Positions 11,066 to 23,400 of a DNA stretch of 64,000 nt are shown here, in pieces. Position 1 is the stretch's first letter, and each line of letters begins with the position of its first letter. The notes beneath the pieces were generated by a model. That model was given only the letters and a program-made list of their open reading frames with translations. It searched no databases and had not been told where the DNA came from. The stretch is from the NCBI GenBank assembly GCA_023333565.1, contig JAJKFH010000425.1, positions 496,001 to 560,000 on the forward strand, written 5' to 3'. The stretch comes from Puffinus mauretanicus (Eukaryota > Chordata > Aves > Procellariiformes > Procellariidae). The translations under genes were made by a program, and so were the position numbers.

Positions 11066-12576
11066 GAACTTCAAAGCCTGGCACATTGCTGACGCTTTTC
11101 CACTGAACTACTTCATGTTATTTATCCAAAACAAAAGAATGCCAAAGGCAACAGTGGACAATCATTTCATATGAAACTTGCAAATGCCACATTTGGTTCC
11201 AGAAATAAAAATTCAAATGCCATTAGTGTAGCTTGTGGACTGGAAAGATTTCAGAATTTCATCCATCTGCTTAGGTTTTCTGCAAATTATTTAAAAAATC
11301 AGTTGGGCCAGCTAACTCTAACTTTAAAAGGCATGAAACCCTCCAGGTAAGTTTTTCATTTGTTTAAATGATAGTTTAATTTTAAACATCAAACTTTTTC
11401 CTGGGAAGCTTGCTTATTTGACATAAACATAAAAAAAGATTGGTTTATGAACTGATACAGCCAAGAAAACCCTTTACCAGGCATAAGCTGAAAAAAAATT
11501 TTAAAAAATTAAAGATTTCATTAAATCAGGCTGATAGTTACCTTCCCTTCAAAACAAACAAAAAACATGAATCTGTTGAAATATATATTATTGAATAGTC
11601 CATTCAAAGTTTGAAAAAGGAATCATTGGCTTTTAATGACATAATCCTTTGTAGGATAATCCATGATGAGAAAAAAAGTGAGAAAGTAACTAGTGGTATG
11701 CTGGTTTATCAGAACTAGTTCTGCCTAAGAGGTTCTCAGTATGTAGAAACTAAGTCTTCCTTTTGGGTTTTCTTTCTTCTTTTTTTGAAGGCTACTGTTG
11801 TGATAACACATTGTGTATTCCCAAGGCATTGTTCTGATCAGTGGCAGATCCATAGGGAAGTGGACCTTTAAAATCATCTGTCTGTGAGCTGTAGACAAAC
11901 CTTTTGAAAGATATGAAATTTAAAATAGACAACAAAGTTTACTTCATTATTCCAGTACACACGATGACAATTCTGTTCAAAACATGGACAGCAATCTTTG
12001 GAGAGGCTGCTCACAACATACAATTCAGAATTACAGAAAAAAAGTGTTATTTTTAAATGACCTCCCATCTCAAAAGACGTCAAGCTATTGTCATCCTTTA
12101 TTCAAATAACGAATAATATATGAAAAAAAAAAAGCCCACTTTTTGTTGAATAAGCTGAGAAGCAAAATCTTTTCATATATATTGCACTGCCTGGGTAAAA
12201 GTAAGCCTTCTTCCCAATTCAGTCCTTCACACAGTAATTGTTTATCTTACCTGATGCTGGTAATGTCTGCCGTGTAAACTGTGACATTCTTAGAGATAAT
12301 TATGAGACTAATTAATTTCACATCATCTGGCATAATGGCCATGCAGAAATGAGTCATATTTCAGTTCAAAGAGTTGCCTCAACCTATAAGCCTTGATTGT
12401 ATTTATTCCTCTGACTCAAAGTGCAACTGCCCTATCTTCAGTAACATATGTTTTGAAGACTTTTGGAAATATATGAATGCTTGGAGAAATGACACCAGCC
12501 CTGGAGGCAAGGGATATGAAAGCACAAAACAAACATTCCAATTGTATTCATCCCACACAGACAAACTTCAATACAT
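11066..12576. other. unique AT-rich stretch
   Basis: No gene or repeat recognised. Short A-runs occur at about 11490-11510 and 12122-12132. The frames here are short and lack recognisable motifs. Confidence 0.55.
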
Positions 12577-13414
12577 TGCTTGCAGGAAGGGGTGCCATCC
12601 AGAGGGATCTTGACAAGCTGGAGAAGTGGGCCCATGGGAACCTCATGAAGTTCAACAAGGCCAAGTGGCAAGGTCCTGCACCTGGGTCAGAGCAGTCCCC
12701 GGTATCAACACAGACTGAGGGATAAATGGATTGAGAGCAGCCTTGTGGAGAAGGACTTGGGATAGTGGTGGATGAAAATTTGGACATGAGCCAGCAATGT
12801 GTTCTTGCAGTCCAGAAAGCCAACCAGATCCTGGGCTGCATAAAAGGAAGCATGGCCAGCAGGTCAAGGGAGGTGATTCTCCCCCTCTATTCCGCTCTCA
12901 TGGGACCCCACCTGGTGTCCTGTGTCCAGTTCTTGAGTCCCAGTACCAGAAAGCAGATCCTGAAGAGGGCCACAAAAATGATCAGAGGGCTGGAACACCT
13001 CTCCTGTGAAGAAAGACTGAAAGACTTGGGATTATTCAGCCTGGACAAGAGAAGACTGGGGAGACCGTATTGTAGCATTTCAATACTTACAGGGGGCTTA
13101 TAAAAGACAGAGAGAGACTTTTTACCAAGCGTGTAGTGACAGGACAAGGATCAATGGTTTTAAACTGAAAGAGGGTAGGTTTAGATTGGGCATAAGGAGG
13201 ATATTTTTTATGATGAGGGTGGTGAGACAGTGAAACAGGTTGCCCAGAGAAGTTGTGGATGCCCCATCATTGGAAGTGTTCAAGATCAGGTTGGATGGGG
13301 CTTTGAGAACCTTCATTTAGTGAAAGATGTCCCTGCCCATGGCAGGGGGGTTGGACTAGATGATCTTTGAAGGTCTCTTCTAACCCAAACTATTCTACGA
13401 TTCTATGATTCTAC
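12577..13414 (+). mobile_element. CR1 retrotransposon 3' third
   Basis: This plus-strand CR1 copy begins just after the RT catalytic box ([20 protein letters not shown]) and runs through the ORF2 C-terminus (frame 12765-13103 with LDMSQQCVLAVQKANQILGC) to the 3'UTR and terminal octamers ATTCTACGATTCTATGATTC. A frameshift separates 12477-12725 from the 12765-13103 frame, and further lesions follow. It belongs to the same subfamily as the 27506-28696 and 52080-53252 copies, with which it shares the YQYRLRDE / LVEKDLG region. Confidence 0.93.
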
Positions 13415-15208
13415 ACAGACATGACTAGAAGTTGTAGAAACATAAGCTTCTCACCAACCTGAGCTCAGGAAGCAAGCTTCGCTTCTTATTTGCTTCGGCT
13501 GGTGATTTGACTTGGGGATTTATCTTATGGAAGTCTACTGTCAGCATGTATTTCTTTCTTTATTTATGGAAACATCTCAGTACAATGTACATAACGATTT
13601 TAGTGAACAACAAATTCATATTTCTTTGGCTGGATCTCATCAGTAAGAAGAGGTGTAAACTTTAGATCTCCCAGAAATAGCAAAGTTTTTCTGTGCTACT
13701 ATTTGAACCTGGAAAGCAGGTTTGGATTTATCAGAACTCCAAAAAATTGTTGATAACATGTGGGAGTACTAATACCAGACTTGATCTCTCAAGTTACATA
13801 TCTACCTTAGACTGGCAGACAGCAAAAGAAGAAAGAGCAATCTGACTTTAACAATAGAACAGAGAAAAAAATATGAGTAATATTAGGATATGGCAACTTT
13901 CCTACTCTTCTGATTAACCTTAGAAGCTATGGGGAACAAGATGAACGGAAAAATTACTCTGGTAGGATGTCACATGTAAATCTATAGGAGGAGGAATAAA
14001 CAGTTCAGAACTTTCCTAATAGTTTTAGCATTTGGGATAAACATGAGATTGCCTTGAGGATCAGAGATTAGGGCTATTTGATAAAGACTCCAAAGGAAAA
14101 AAAAAAATGGACCTGTCAAATTAACGTCATCAGAAGCCCTATTAGGTCCTGAGAAAAAAGGAAACACATACCTCTGCTGGGTCCATTTCCAGCCACAGCA
14201 TGGTATACTCTCATAGTGTGTTGGCAAAACCTTTTATTTCAACAATAAATGTGTATTAACATATAGGACGAGCTTCCCAACTGAGAAGTGTGAATGTATC
14301 AGAAGAGACAATCTGGAATGATGAGTTTTTCTATTTATGTTCAAAGGACAGAAATAGCCAAATACCAAAGGCCTTATTCACCTACATAATGTGCTGAGCA
14401 TTGGAATTTCTATCATAAAGATTAAGTCTCATTAGAAATACAGGTAGAGGCTGAAGAAGAAAAAGAAAATAATCAAGACTGAAAATAACATGATTGCTTT
14501 TGTTAGAGTGTTTCAGACTTCATCTAAACATGCAAGACCTGCTATATTCATTTTAGGACTAGAAAAAATGCTTTGTACCTGCTATTACGTGATATTATAT
14601 GTGACATAATATTCACATCTGTAAAAGCACTGTTAAGAAAACATCCATGAGGCAAGGTTTATTAGTGTCAATATGCAGCTATTCTTATGCAACTATACTC
14701 CTTTTGGAACCAAACAACTACCTTTCACGCCAATTTGTTCTGCATCAAGTGGAAGTACCAGCTAAGGTCAGCTCTCTGCCTGTGCTCCATTACAGGGTCT
14801 AAACATGCCTCAAGTCACTACTGAACCTTTCAAGGTTTTAACCAATGTCATCAAAAAACTTTGCTGTTAGCAATTTATTTAAATTGCTAGGATGGAAGGT
14901 TTGCTTTGAAAACCTGTTCCATTAGTTCCAGCTAGCCAAAAATATTGAATGTTTGAATATATGCAAGTCCACACATAGTCCAGGGCTATTCCTGCTATTT
15001 GTAACACCCAACAAAGTATTATTATATCTGAAGCCAAGAGGCTGACTGCAGACATAATTTTGTTCTTAGCACAAAAAAACTCTGATTAAAAAAAGAGAAA
15101 AGCAGAGGCTGAAACTACATTTTTTTTCCCTCTGGTCACCACTTATGGGCAGTCTTACAGTCATGGCTCAGCCAAAATCTCTGTTGTCTTCAGATGACAG
15201 GACTGAGC
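13415..15208. other. unique stretch without recognised features
   Basis: About 1.8 kb of AT-rich sequence with no gene, RNA or mobile element that I can support. Confidence 0.55.
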
Positions 15209-15213
15209 CCAAT

Positions 15214-15714
15214 TGTCGTGGTTTAAGCCCAGCCAGCAAATAAACCCCACGCAGCCGCTTGCTCACCCCCCGCTCCGGTGAGATGGGGGAGAGAATCGGG
15301 AGGGCACAAGTAGGAAAGCTCCCAGGTTGAGATAAAAACAGTTTAATAATTGAAATAAAACGAAGTAGAACAGTAATAATAACAATGAGAACAACAACAA
15401 TAACAGGATACACAAAGCAGGCGATGCACAATGCGACTGCTCACCGACTGCCAACCGCATGTCACGAACGGGGGTGAGCCCCCTGCACACACCTGTTTTT
15501 TATACTGAGCATGATGTCACATGATATAGAATACCCCATTGGCCAGCTGGGTCCACCACCCCGGCTGTGCTCCCCCCTCCCGGTGCAAGCACTCCCCAGC
15601 AACAGCCAAAGCATCAATGGGCCATCAACGCTCCTTTCACACTAAACCCAAAAGACAGCACACCCCCCAACTACTGGGAAGAAAGTTAACTCTGTCCCAG
15701 ACGGAACCAGGACA
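15214..15714 (-). mobile_element. solo LTR of an endogenous retrovirus (5-bp TSD CCAAT)
   Basis: This 501-bp LTR is in minus orientation, with plus-strand ends TGTCGTGGTTTAAGCCC and GAACCAGGACA (TG...CA). CCAAT is repeated exactly outside both ends (15209-15213 and 15715-15719). No internal retroviral sequence is present. It is the same subfamily as the LTR at 40208-40773 but lacks about 65 bp that the latter has at 40574-40640, so it carries an internal deletion (or the other an insertion). Frames over this LTR are not genes. Confidence 0.93.
15498..15519 (-). promoter_or_regulatory. LTR promoter core: CRE-like octamer plus TATA box
   Basis: On the LTR sense strand TGACATCA (15512-15519), a one-base derivative of the palindromic TGACGTCA, lies upstream of TATAAAA (15498-15504). 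The order and spacing match the other LTRs in the window. Confidence 0.6.
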
Positions 15715-15719
15715 CCAAT

Positions 15720-17016
15720 ATATGACTCAAATGGCCAAAGCCCTTATACAGTTCTGCAGCAGACATTTTCTTTCTATTTTAAAGTTTAATCCAGATCACA
15801 GCTGAAACTGAATGTGTTATATAGAGGGGCTTATGTGGATTTGACTTAGAGTTACTACAGTACTGAGAGTAATGGACATTATAGTAAAATAAGTACCAGT
15901 ACTTTGATTAGTCTTTCCTGGGCTGCTCGCTGGGGATGTGTGGAGTAGTGTTGTGAGCTTATGAATATAAAAGCTGTCTGAACATAAATACAAAGTACTT
16001 TAAGAAAAAGCAGTTTAATCATGGCACAATATATAATATAATGATACTCTTAGCTAGAGTATAATAAGATAAACTTTAATCGTAATCAGAGTTGTACTTG
16101 TGGGTGCATTTACAGGACATTTTTTGCCACAATATTATGCAAAGTTGTGGATTTATTTCTCTGTGTGCATGTGATTTGAATAAGGTAGGGAAAACAGTCC
16201 TATGTACTGAGCAAGAGCATCTTATTCATGTAAGCTATGTTGTGCTAAAAGCTCTCTTAAGGCACCTTTGGTGTGATCTACACTTAGGAGTGTTCTTAGG
16301 AGTTTTTATAGCACTGTAGTCAGGATTACAAGATAGAGAATTTTCACTAGGCTTGCTGGAAATTGTTCAAGCAATGGAGTTGCAAAACTAATTACTATAT
16401 GAGGTTTGTAATTTTTCTAGCCTTTCTTTTCACTTCCTTCTTTTTCACAGAAATGAAGGTACTTAAGCATACAAACTTATTTTAGATGGTTTTGAATGAC
16501 GCCTGATATCCCAGAAGTTATTTTATTAATTACATAAGTATAAATGCTAGTGCATCTGTCCAAAAGACTTGTGAAAAAGTATCTGTAGACATGAAAGTTA
16601 TGTTTGATGCAAGAGTTTCAAAGTTGTGCCCTTTCCAGAACTGCACTATTGCTAGCAAGACAGAATAGACTGATGATGTTAATAACTAATTAACTGAATG
16701 CATAAGGTATTTGGATATTTTCAATGCTTTCTGGTTGTGGTTAAGACTTGTTTTAAAATACTTGATTATCTTTCCTTAATTCAGGTTGGAGTACTGCAGC
16801 CGGTAGGCTTTTCATTGTTCTGATTCTCTCACCTATAAATTTTTAGTGTAGTTATTACACTAGAAGTAACTATAACTAGATTGACATAATTATCTTCCTT
16901 TACTACATCATCAAAGGGAGAGATGTTCAAGTGATCTAAATTGTTGTCACTTCTATTTTTTATTGCAGTTCATTGTACCTAAAAGATTGAGTAATGATGA
17001 GGGCAAAGGTTCAAGC
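15720..17016. other. unique stretch between two solo LTRs
   Basis: 1.3 kb of AT-rich sequence with no recognised gene. The two flanking LTRs are in opposite orientation and have different target-site duplications, so this is host flank and not provirus interior. Confidence 0.6.
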
Positions 17017-17021
17017 ATGTG

Positions 17022-17614
17022 TGTGTTGGTTTTAGCTGGGATAGAGTTAATTTTCTTCGTAGTAGCTAGTATGGGGCTACTATGTTTTGGATTTGTGCTG
17101 AAAACAGGATTGATAATACAGGGATGTTTTCGTTATTGCTGAGCAGTGCTTACACAGAGCCAAGGCCTTTTCTGCTTCTCACCCCACCCCACCAGTGAGT
17201 AGGCTGGGGGTGCACAAGAAGTTGGGAGGGGACACAGCTGGGATACCTGACCCCAACTGACCAAAGGGATATTCCATACCATATGATGTCATGCTCAGCA
17301 TATATATCTGGGGGAAGAAGAAGGAAGTGGGGGATATTTGAGTGATGGTGTTTTGTCTTCCCAAGTAACTGTTACACATGATGGAGCCCTGTTTTACTGG
17401 AGACGGCTGAACACCTGATGGGAAGTAGTGAATGAATTCCTTGCTTTGCTTTGCTTGTGTGCGTGGCTTTTGCTTTACCTGTTAAACTGTATCTCAACCC
17501 ACGAGTTTTCTCACTTTTACTTTTCTGATTCTCTCCCCATCCAAACTGAGGGGGGGGGAGAGTGGGTGAGTGGCTGTGTGGTGCTTAGTTGTCGGCTAGG
17601 GTTAAACCACGACA
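17022..17614 (+). mobile_element. solo LTR of an endogenous retrovirus (5-bp TSD ATGTG)
   Basis: This 593-bp plus-oriented LTR begins TGTGTTGGTTTTAGCTGGG and ends GGGTTAAACCACGACA. ATGTG flanks it on both sides (17017-17021 and 17615-17619). No retroviral interior is present. It is the longest of the five LTRs and is closely related to the copy at 10209-10795 (shared text AGTTGGGAGGGGACACAGCT and a long purine-rich GGGGGAAGAAGAAGG tract after the TATA box). The 3' end matches the TTAAACCACGACA end of the other copies. Confidence 0.93.
17284..17307 (+). promoter_or_regulatory. LTR promoter core: CRE-like octamer plus TATA-like box
   Basis: TGATGTCA (17284-17291) is followed 9 bp later by TATATAT (17301-17307). 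This mirrors the element at 10520-10543, except that the CRE CpG has become TpG. Confidence 0.6.
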
Positions 17615-17619
17615 ATGTG

Positions 17620-18602
17620 CTATTCTGTTTTCCTGTACACCATGGATGTGCCAGCACTTAAAAGGTTTGTTCCATTGTATTATTTAGGAATACGATATTC
17701 AATTGTTCCAGGTGTCTGTCAATCCTACCAGATTTTCATAAAATACCTTGAAAACATTTTGTCTGTCTAGAGAATTACAAGAGTGACTGACTCAAGAGTC
17801 CAAATATTCAGGTCACAGAAATTTCTTGTATGCCACAGATGCTACCCAATGTGCATACCTGATTTCTTGCTATGGAAAAATGACGGTGGTAGGACAGGGA
17901 TGGGGTGGCTGCATGATTAGGATGGCATTGGGGCACTTAGAAGAACCCAGAGGTGAGTCGAAATCTGGTCACAAAGAGGTGGTCTTGGGGCTGAGCTGTC
18001 AACAGCACGGCTGGAAGAAGCTCTGAGGTTAGGGCTCTGTTGCCCGCAGAGCTGTACAGCAACCCAGGGGCTCACTGGGCCTCCTGGGCCACCTCCTCTG
18101 CTTCCTGAGATTTTAACAACAGGGCAACCCCAAAGGGGAACTGATGAAGGATCCCGATGAATTTCTGTTCTGTTTTTAACAACACCAAACTGAACCCAAG
18201 ATGTTTTTAATGGAGCATTTCCAATCTGTAACTGGTACACTTGACAAAAATATCTCACCAGCTTTAGTGATGGTGTACAATAGCACCATAATAGCTAGAT
18301 AAAAGCACAATATGTTTATTACATATTTTCCTCAGTGCTTGAAGGGAATGGGTGACATTTGTAGCATTCTGTTTTTGTCTATATTTGGTGCTGAATTAAT
18401 TAAACAGGATATTAGGAAGACTTTTTTTTTTTTCCTGAAAACTTAGAATACAATTTAAAGGTGTGCTTCATAAGATTTATTTTCAAAGATAAGATACATT
18501 TTTAAACATTCTAAAAAGAAATACAGAGAAATATACTCAGGTATAGGGAAGAAAAACAATTGCCCATTAAATTAAGCAAACTATGTTATTCTTTAAAATA
18601 TT
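17620..18602. other. unique stretch with a GC-richer patch
   Basis: Mostly AT-rich, but about 17880-18140 is clearly GC-richer than its surroundings (text such as GGGCCTCCTGGGCCACCTCC). The longest frames there (66 and 113 codons) are on opposite strands and show no family signature. It could be an old unrecognised repeat or a decayed exon, and I cannot decide between them. Confidence 0.4.
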
Positions 18603-20407
18603 CTTTTAAAAATGCTTTTACAAGTATATTAATGAAAAAAGGAGAGCCAAGGAGAATCTCCATCCTCTATTGGATGCGAGGGGGAACATTACCACCAAGG
18701 ATGAGGAGAAGGCTGAGGTATTCAACGCCTTCTTTGCCTCAGTCTTTAATAGTCAGAGCAGTTATCCTCAGGATACTCAGCTCCCTGAGCTGGCAGACAG
18801 GGACGACGAGCAGGATAAACCCCCCATAATCCAAGAGGAAGAAATTAATGACCTGCTACGCCACCTGGACGCTCACAAGTCTATGGGGCCAGATGGGATC
18901 CACCCGAGGGTACTGAGGGAGCTGGTGGAGGAGCTTGCCGAGCCGCTCTCCATCATTTACCAGCAGTCCTGGTTAACTGGGGAGGTCCCGGACGACTGGA
19001 GGCTTGCCAATGTGACGCCCATAAGAAGGGCTGGAAGGAGGATCCGGGGAACTACAGGCCAGTCAGCCTGACCTCGGTGCTGGGGAAGATCATGGAGCGG
19101 TTCGTTTTGAGGGCGCTCATGAGCCATGTCCGGGACAACCAGGGGATCAGGCCCAGCCAGCACGGGTTCATGGAAGGCAGGTCCTGCTTGACCAACCTGA
19201 TCTCCTTCTATGACCAGGTGACCCGCCTAGTGGATGAGGGAAAGGCTGTGGATGTGGTCTACCTGGACTTCAGTAAAGCCTTTGACACTGTCTCCCACAG
19301 CATTCTCCTAGAGAAGCTGGCGGCTCACGGCCTAGACAGGTACACTCTTCACTGGGTAAAAAACTGGCTGGACGGCCGAGCCCAGAGAGTTGTGGTCAAC
19401 GGAGTTAAATCCAGTTGGCGGCCGGTCACGAGCGGTGTTCCCCAGGGCTCAGTACTGGGGCCGGTCCTGTTCAATATCTTTATCAACGATCTGGACGAGG
19501 GGATCAAGTGCTCCCTCAGTAAGTTTGCAGACGACACCAAGCTGGGCGGGAGTGTTGATCTGCTGGAGGGTAGGAAGGCTCTGCAGAGGGACCTGGACAG
19601 GCTGGATCGATGGGCCGAGGCCAACTGTATGAGGTTCAACAAGGTCAAGTGCCGGGTCCTGCACTTCGGCCACAACAACCCCAGTCAACGCTACAGGCTT
19701 GGGGAAGAGTGGCTGGAAAGCTGCCCAGAGGAAAAGGACCTGGGGGTGCTGGTTGACAGCCGGCTGAACATGAGCTGACAGTGTGCTCAGGTGGCCAAGA
19801 AGGCCAATGGCATCCTGGCCTGTATCAGAAATAGTGTGGCCAGCAGGACTAGGGAGGTGATCGTGCCCCTGTACTCGGCACTAGTGAGGCCGCACCTCGA
19901 ATACTGTGTTCAGTTCTGGGCCCCACACTACAGGAAGGACATTGAGGTGCTGGAGCGTGTCCAGAGAAGGGCAACGAAGCCGGTGAAGGGCCTGGAGCAC
20001 AAGTCTTATGAGGAGTGGCTGAAGGAACTGGGACTGTTCAGTCTGGAGAAGAAGAGGCTGAGGGGAGACCTCATCGCGCTCTACAACTACCTGAAAGGAG
20101 GTTGTAGCGAGGTGGGTGTTGGTCTCTTCTCCCAAGTAACTAGCGATAGGATGAGAGGAAATGGCCTCAAGTTGCACCAAGGGAGGTTTAGATTGGACAT
20201 TAGGAAAAATTTCTTTACTGAAAGAGTGGTCAAGCCTTGGAACAGGCTGCCCGGGGAAGTGGTTGAATCCCCAACCCTGGAAGTATTTAAGATGAGGCCC
20301 TTAGGGACATGGTGTAGTGGGCATGGTGTGTTGGGCTGATGGTTGGACACGATGATCTTAGAGGTCTTTTCCAACCTTAATGATTCTATGATTCTATGAT
20401 TCTGTGA
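18603..20407 (+). mobile_element. CR1 retrotransposon, 1.8-kb 3' part with RT
   Basis: This plus-strand CR1 starts within the linker between endonuclease and RT (text for the CFYKYIN region, matching the equivalent site in the copy at 40876-43655). It runs through the whole RT and C-terminal region to a 3'UTR ending TTTTCCAACCTTAATGATTC and three octamers. It is very similar to copy B of the 40.9-43.7 kb cluster. The 5' truncation is typical of target-primed reverse transcription. No target-site duplication is obvious. Confidence 0.95.
18633..20339 (+). pseudogene. CR1 ORF2 reverse transcriptase, disrupted
   Basis: ORF2 here is in three pieces. Residues before 19020 carry the linker and the [14 protein letters not shown] entry of the RT domain. 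A 4-bp deletion at about 19023 (CCCATAAGAAGG where other copies have CCCATCTATAAGAAGG) shifts the frame. The next frame (19077-19778, 233 codons) has all RT motifs: [14 protein letters not shown] with Asp64, [12 protein letters not shown] at about 118-129, and FADD at 150-153. A TGA at 19776-19778 replaces the arginine codon of MSRQCAQ. The frame resumes (19791-20339) with [13 protein letters not shown] and ends abnormally because of another indel near 20290. The catalytic residues survive, so decay is by indel and nonsense changes. Confidence 0.9.
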
Positions 20408-23400
20408 CTCATCTAGGTCTTTGGATTGTTCTTGTTTGGTAAACATCCAAATAGCTAATCATTTCAAATGAATAATACAAATATATCAGTTGAATGCAGG
20501 CTTTTATTGATTAATTCAATCTTTTAGCCTAGGCATCCTTGCACTTAGTTTGCTATGAATTCTTTAATATTAAGTTGTTTCTTATTAAAGAATTCTAAAA
20601 CATTGTCTCATAAATCTGTAAGATCTAGATGCAACAGTATAGCTTACTTTGGTATGAAATAGGATATTAAAGTAACATAAACAAGCATTACAATACCAGC
20701 TTTCTCTGGCAAAACACACGGAGATCAATTCACTGCTGACTTAAAACGAATTTCACTGACTTCATGGCAGTTTGGCCTAAGAAAGGACTTTAGTCATGAA
20801 CTTCATTGAAGGTAGGGTTAAAGTTAACTTAATTCTTCAAGCTGGAAGTCATGTATTTTCAAGTCCATTTCATGGAAGTTTGCACAAGTCCTGTTTTGAC
20901 TTTTCTCACCGGAGCAACCAGCTAATATGTACCAAAAGAGTCCCTGCCTATACATGTCATTTGCACAGGCTGTGGACTTGGACTTCAACCGAAGTCAACA
21001 GTGCAATGACTTGGCAGTAAAGACAGAAACATAAGACTGATGAACTTTGGCAGTGGTTTATACCAAACCTTAATAATTTATTAATGAGTCTAGCCAAGTG
21101 ATAAGATCACATACTACTTGCTCACAAAGTGTGGAAAAATAAAAGATACTTCCACAGGACTTGTTTGGTAACAAAAAGGAAGAAACTTTGTTTATCTTGC
21201 CAATAAGATAAAGTGAAAATGCCTCTATGTTATTCACATTACACTTCAGATTTAAAAATAAAAAAAATCTTTAATTCTCATTATTTGATTAAACATTCAA
21301 TTTAAAGAACACTTTTGCTGTCCTAAAATTATGCATTTACCTAATTAACAGTTTTCTCTAAATTTCATCATATTACCAATTACATTACTTGATATCTGAA
21401 GCCATCATTCATCTAGTGTTGTTTATGTTTGAGAAACTCGAAATTTGTATAATTAACCTATTTTGTATCCTGTTTATGTTGTTTAAGTGAAAACTCTCGT
21501 ACAAAGCAGGTCATATTTGGGATATTCTGTAAGTCTTTTGAAAACACAGGTTAAGGTTGGAGACATTTTATGGTTACCAATAGTTACCTCCTTCTAAATA
21601 TCTAAATTTACCTTTTCATGCTTCATAGAAAATTTTACTGCAAAATGAATGAATAAATAAGCTTTGAATATATAACATCAGTTGAACATATAACATTTCT
21701 GCAAAGGCGATGCACAAAATAACCTGGTAAAAATACTTGCATGTTTATATATACAAGTCAAGTATAAAAATACTACACTTCTTAACAAGAACACATATAC
21801 AACAGTCATGTTTTAAATAACCTTTTTTAAATAACCTTTTTTCTGAGTTCAGTTTGCATTCTGCTTTTTATTACAATTTTCTTTTCTTTTGTAACTCTTT
21901 CCCTAAAAAGTGCAAGGAGAGGCCTCTCTGCAGAGCACTAAGTTGCGTGTTCCTGAGGGGACCTGGGCACAAGCTGGGCGGAAAGACAGAGCTGAGCACT
22001 GAGAAGGAGGTGCATTGCCGCCAGATCCAGACTGATAGAACATAAGGAAAAAAGGCTTTTAGGCATTGGTAGAGAAAGGAAACAAAGAGAAAGGAAATGG
22101 GACTGACGAAGTACAGAGCCCAAAGAGAAGACAAATGTTTCTGTAGGGGTGACCCTTGCCTTTGAGCTGACAAAGCTAGGTAAAACAGCAGGGGCCTCTT
22201 GCAGGGAAGACATTCAGGACCTAGTCAAAACCTGATTGCAATCATCAGAAAAAGAAAAGAATGTTACAATCATTCTTATATGTGGAAGAGGGATTATGTT
22301 TATACGGGGTTTGCTTTACAGACACCCTCCCCATTGACAAGTAGCATGGCAAAATAAGAATGGCTTTGTAGAGCAAAACTTAGTGCCAAAGACCTCATGG
22401 CTAAACTCACAAGCATTTCAGTGGGGTTTGCTTCAGGTAACTCTATTTTGGCTGTATGTCAAATGCTCATTCCTGTTCCAAACTAAAATGCTATCGTACG
22501 TGCACCCAGAGAACCCCCCAGAAATGGTGCAGTATATTGTCAAGACAGATATGACTTACTGAAAGGATGCTGGCAGGAAATACTGATGATGCAAACTCAG
22601 CCTGAACCCTAAGTAAAAATCATTAAAAAATGTATTGGAAAAAATCCGAAAAGTATTTAAAACCAAATAAATGATCTTTGAAGGATATGTATGAAAAAAA
22701 AAAAGAAAAGAAAAGAAAACACAGCTAAAAAACAACCAACCAGGAAAAAAACCTCAGCAGATTCCCACACAGGCTATAAATCTACTCCTTAGATAACAAT
22801 GATACTGCACTGTAGAATGGGTGTGTCAGTGTCTCCCTTCTTATATTCCTGCTTTTATATATATACACACACTTGCAGGGACAATGGAAAAAAGGTAACT
22901 CAGAAATGAAATCATGTCTGGCTGACTGAGCCAATGTTATAGAAAAATCTAAGAATAATTATTAGAATAATTATTATTAAACAAAGTCTTAATATAATCT
23001 ACCCATTTAATTGTTCTCTTTTCTCTGTTTTTATTATCTTAATATCAAATGTAACATTGCTATGGATATAAATGTATTGCTCATTCTAGCATTTATATTT
23101 AGCCTAAAGTTTTGATGGGGGAATTATGCTTAATTTCTGCCAACATACACTACACTAAGTTCTGTATATTATCATTCCTTTATCCACTTTGATCAAGATA
23201 AGTAATTTCTAACATTAATTACCTTCTTTTATACTATGCAGACTAATTCCTATAAGCAAAAAGAATTATTTTGTAATTTGTATCTAAGACATAACGATGG
23301 CTCTTGAAAAAAAAAGTAAAAAAAGTGGAAGGGAGAGCTAATGAGAAAATTCAGATTGCATTTATGAGAACAACTGCTAGGAGCCATACATCTCTGTAGC

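Noticed and set aside
10209..17614. LTRs at 10209 and 17022 as a provirus pair
   Set aside because: They are in opposite orientation with different target-site duplications (GGTCT and ATGTG).
21910..22230. GC-richer segment considered as retroviral leader or exon
   Set aside because: No LTR edge, primer-binding site, or sustained frame with a recognisable motif could be shown.
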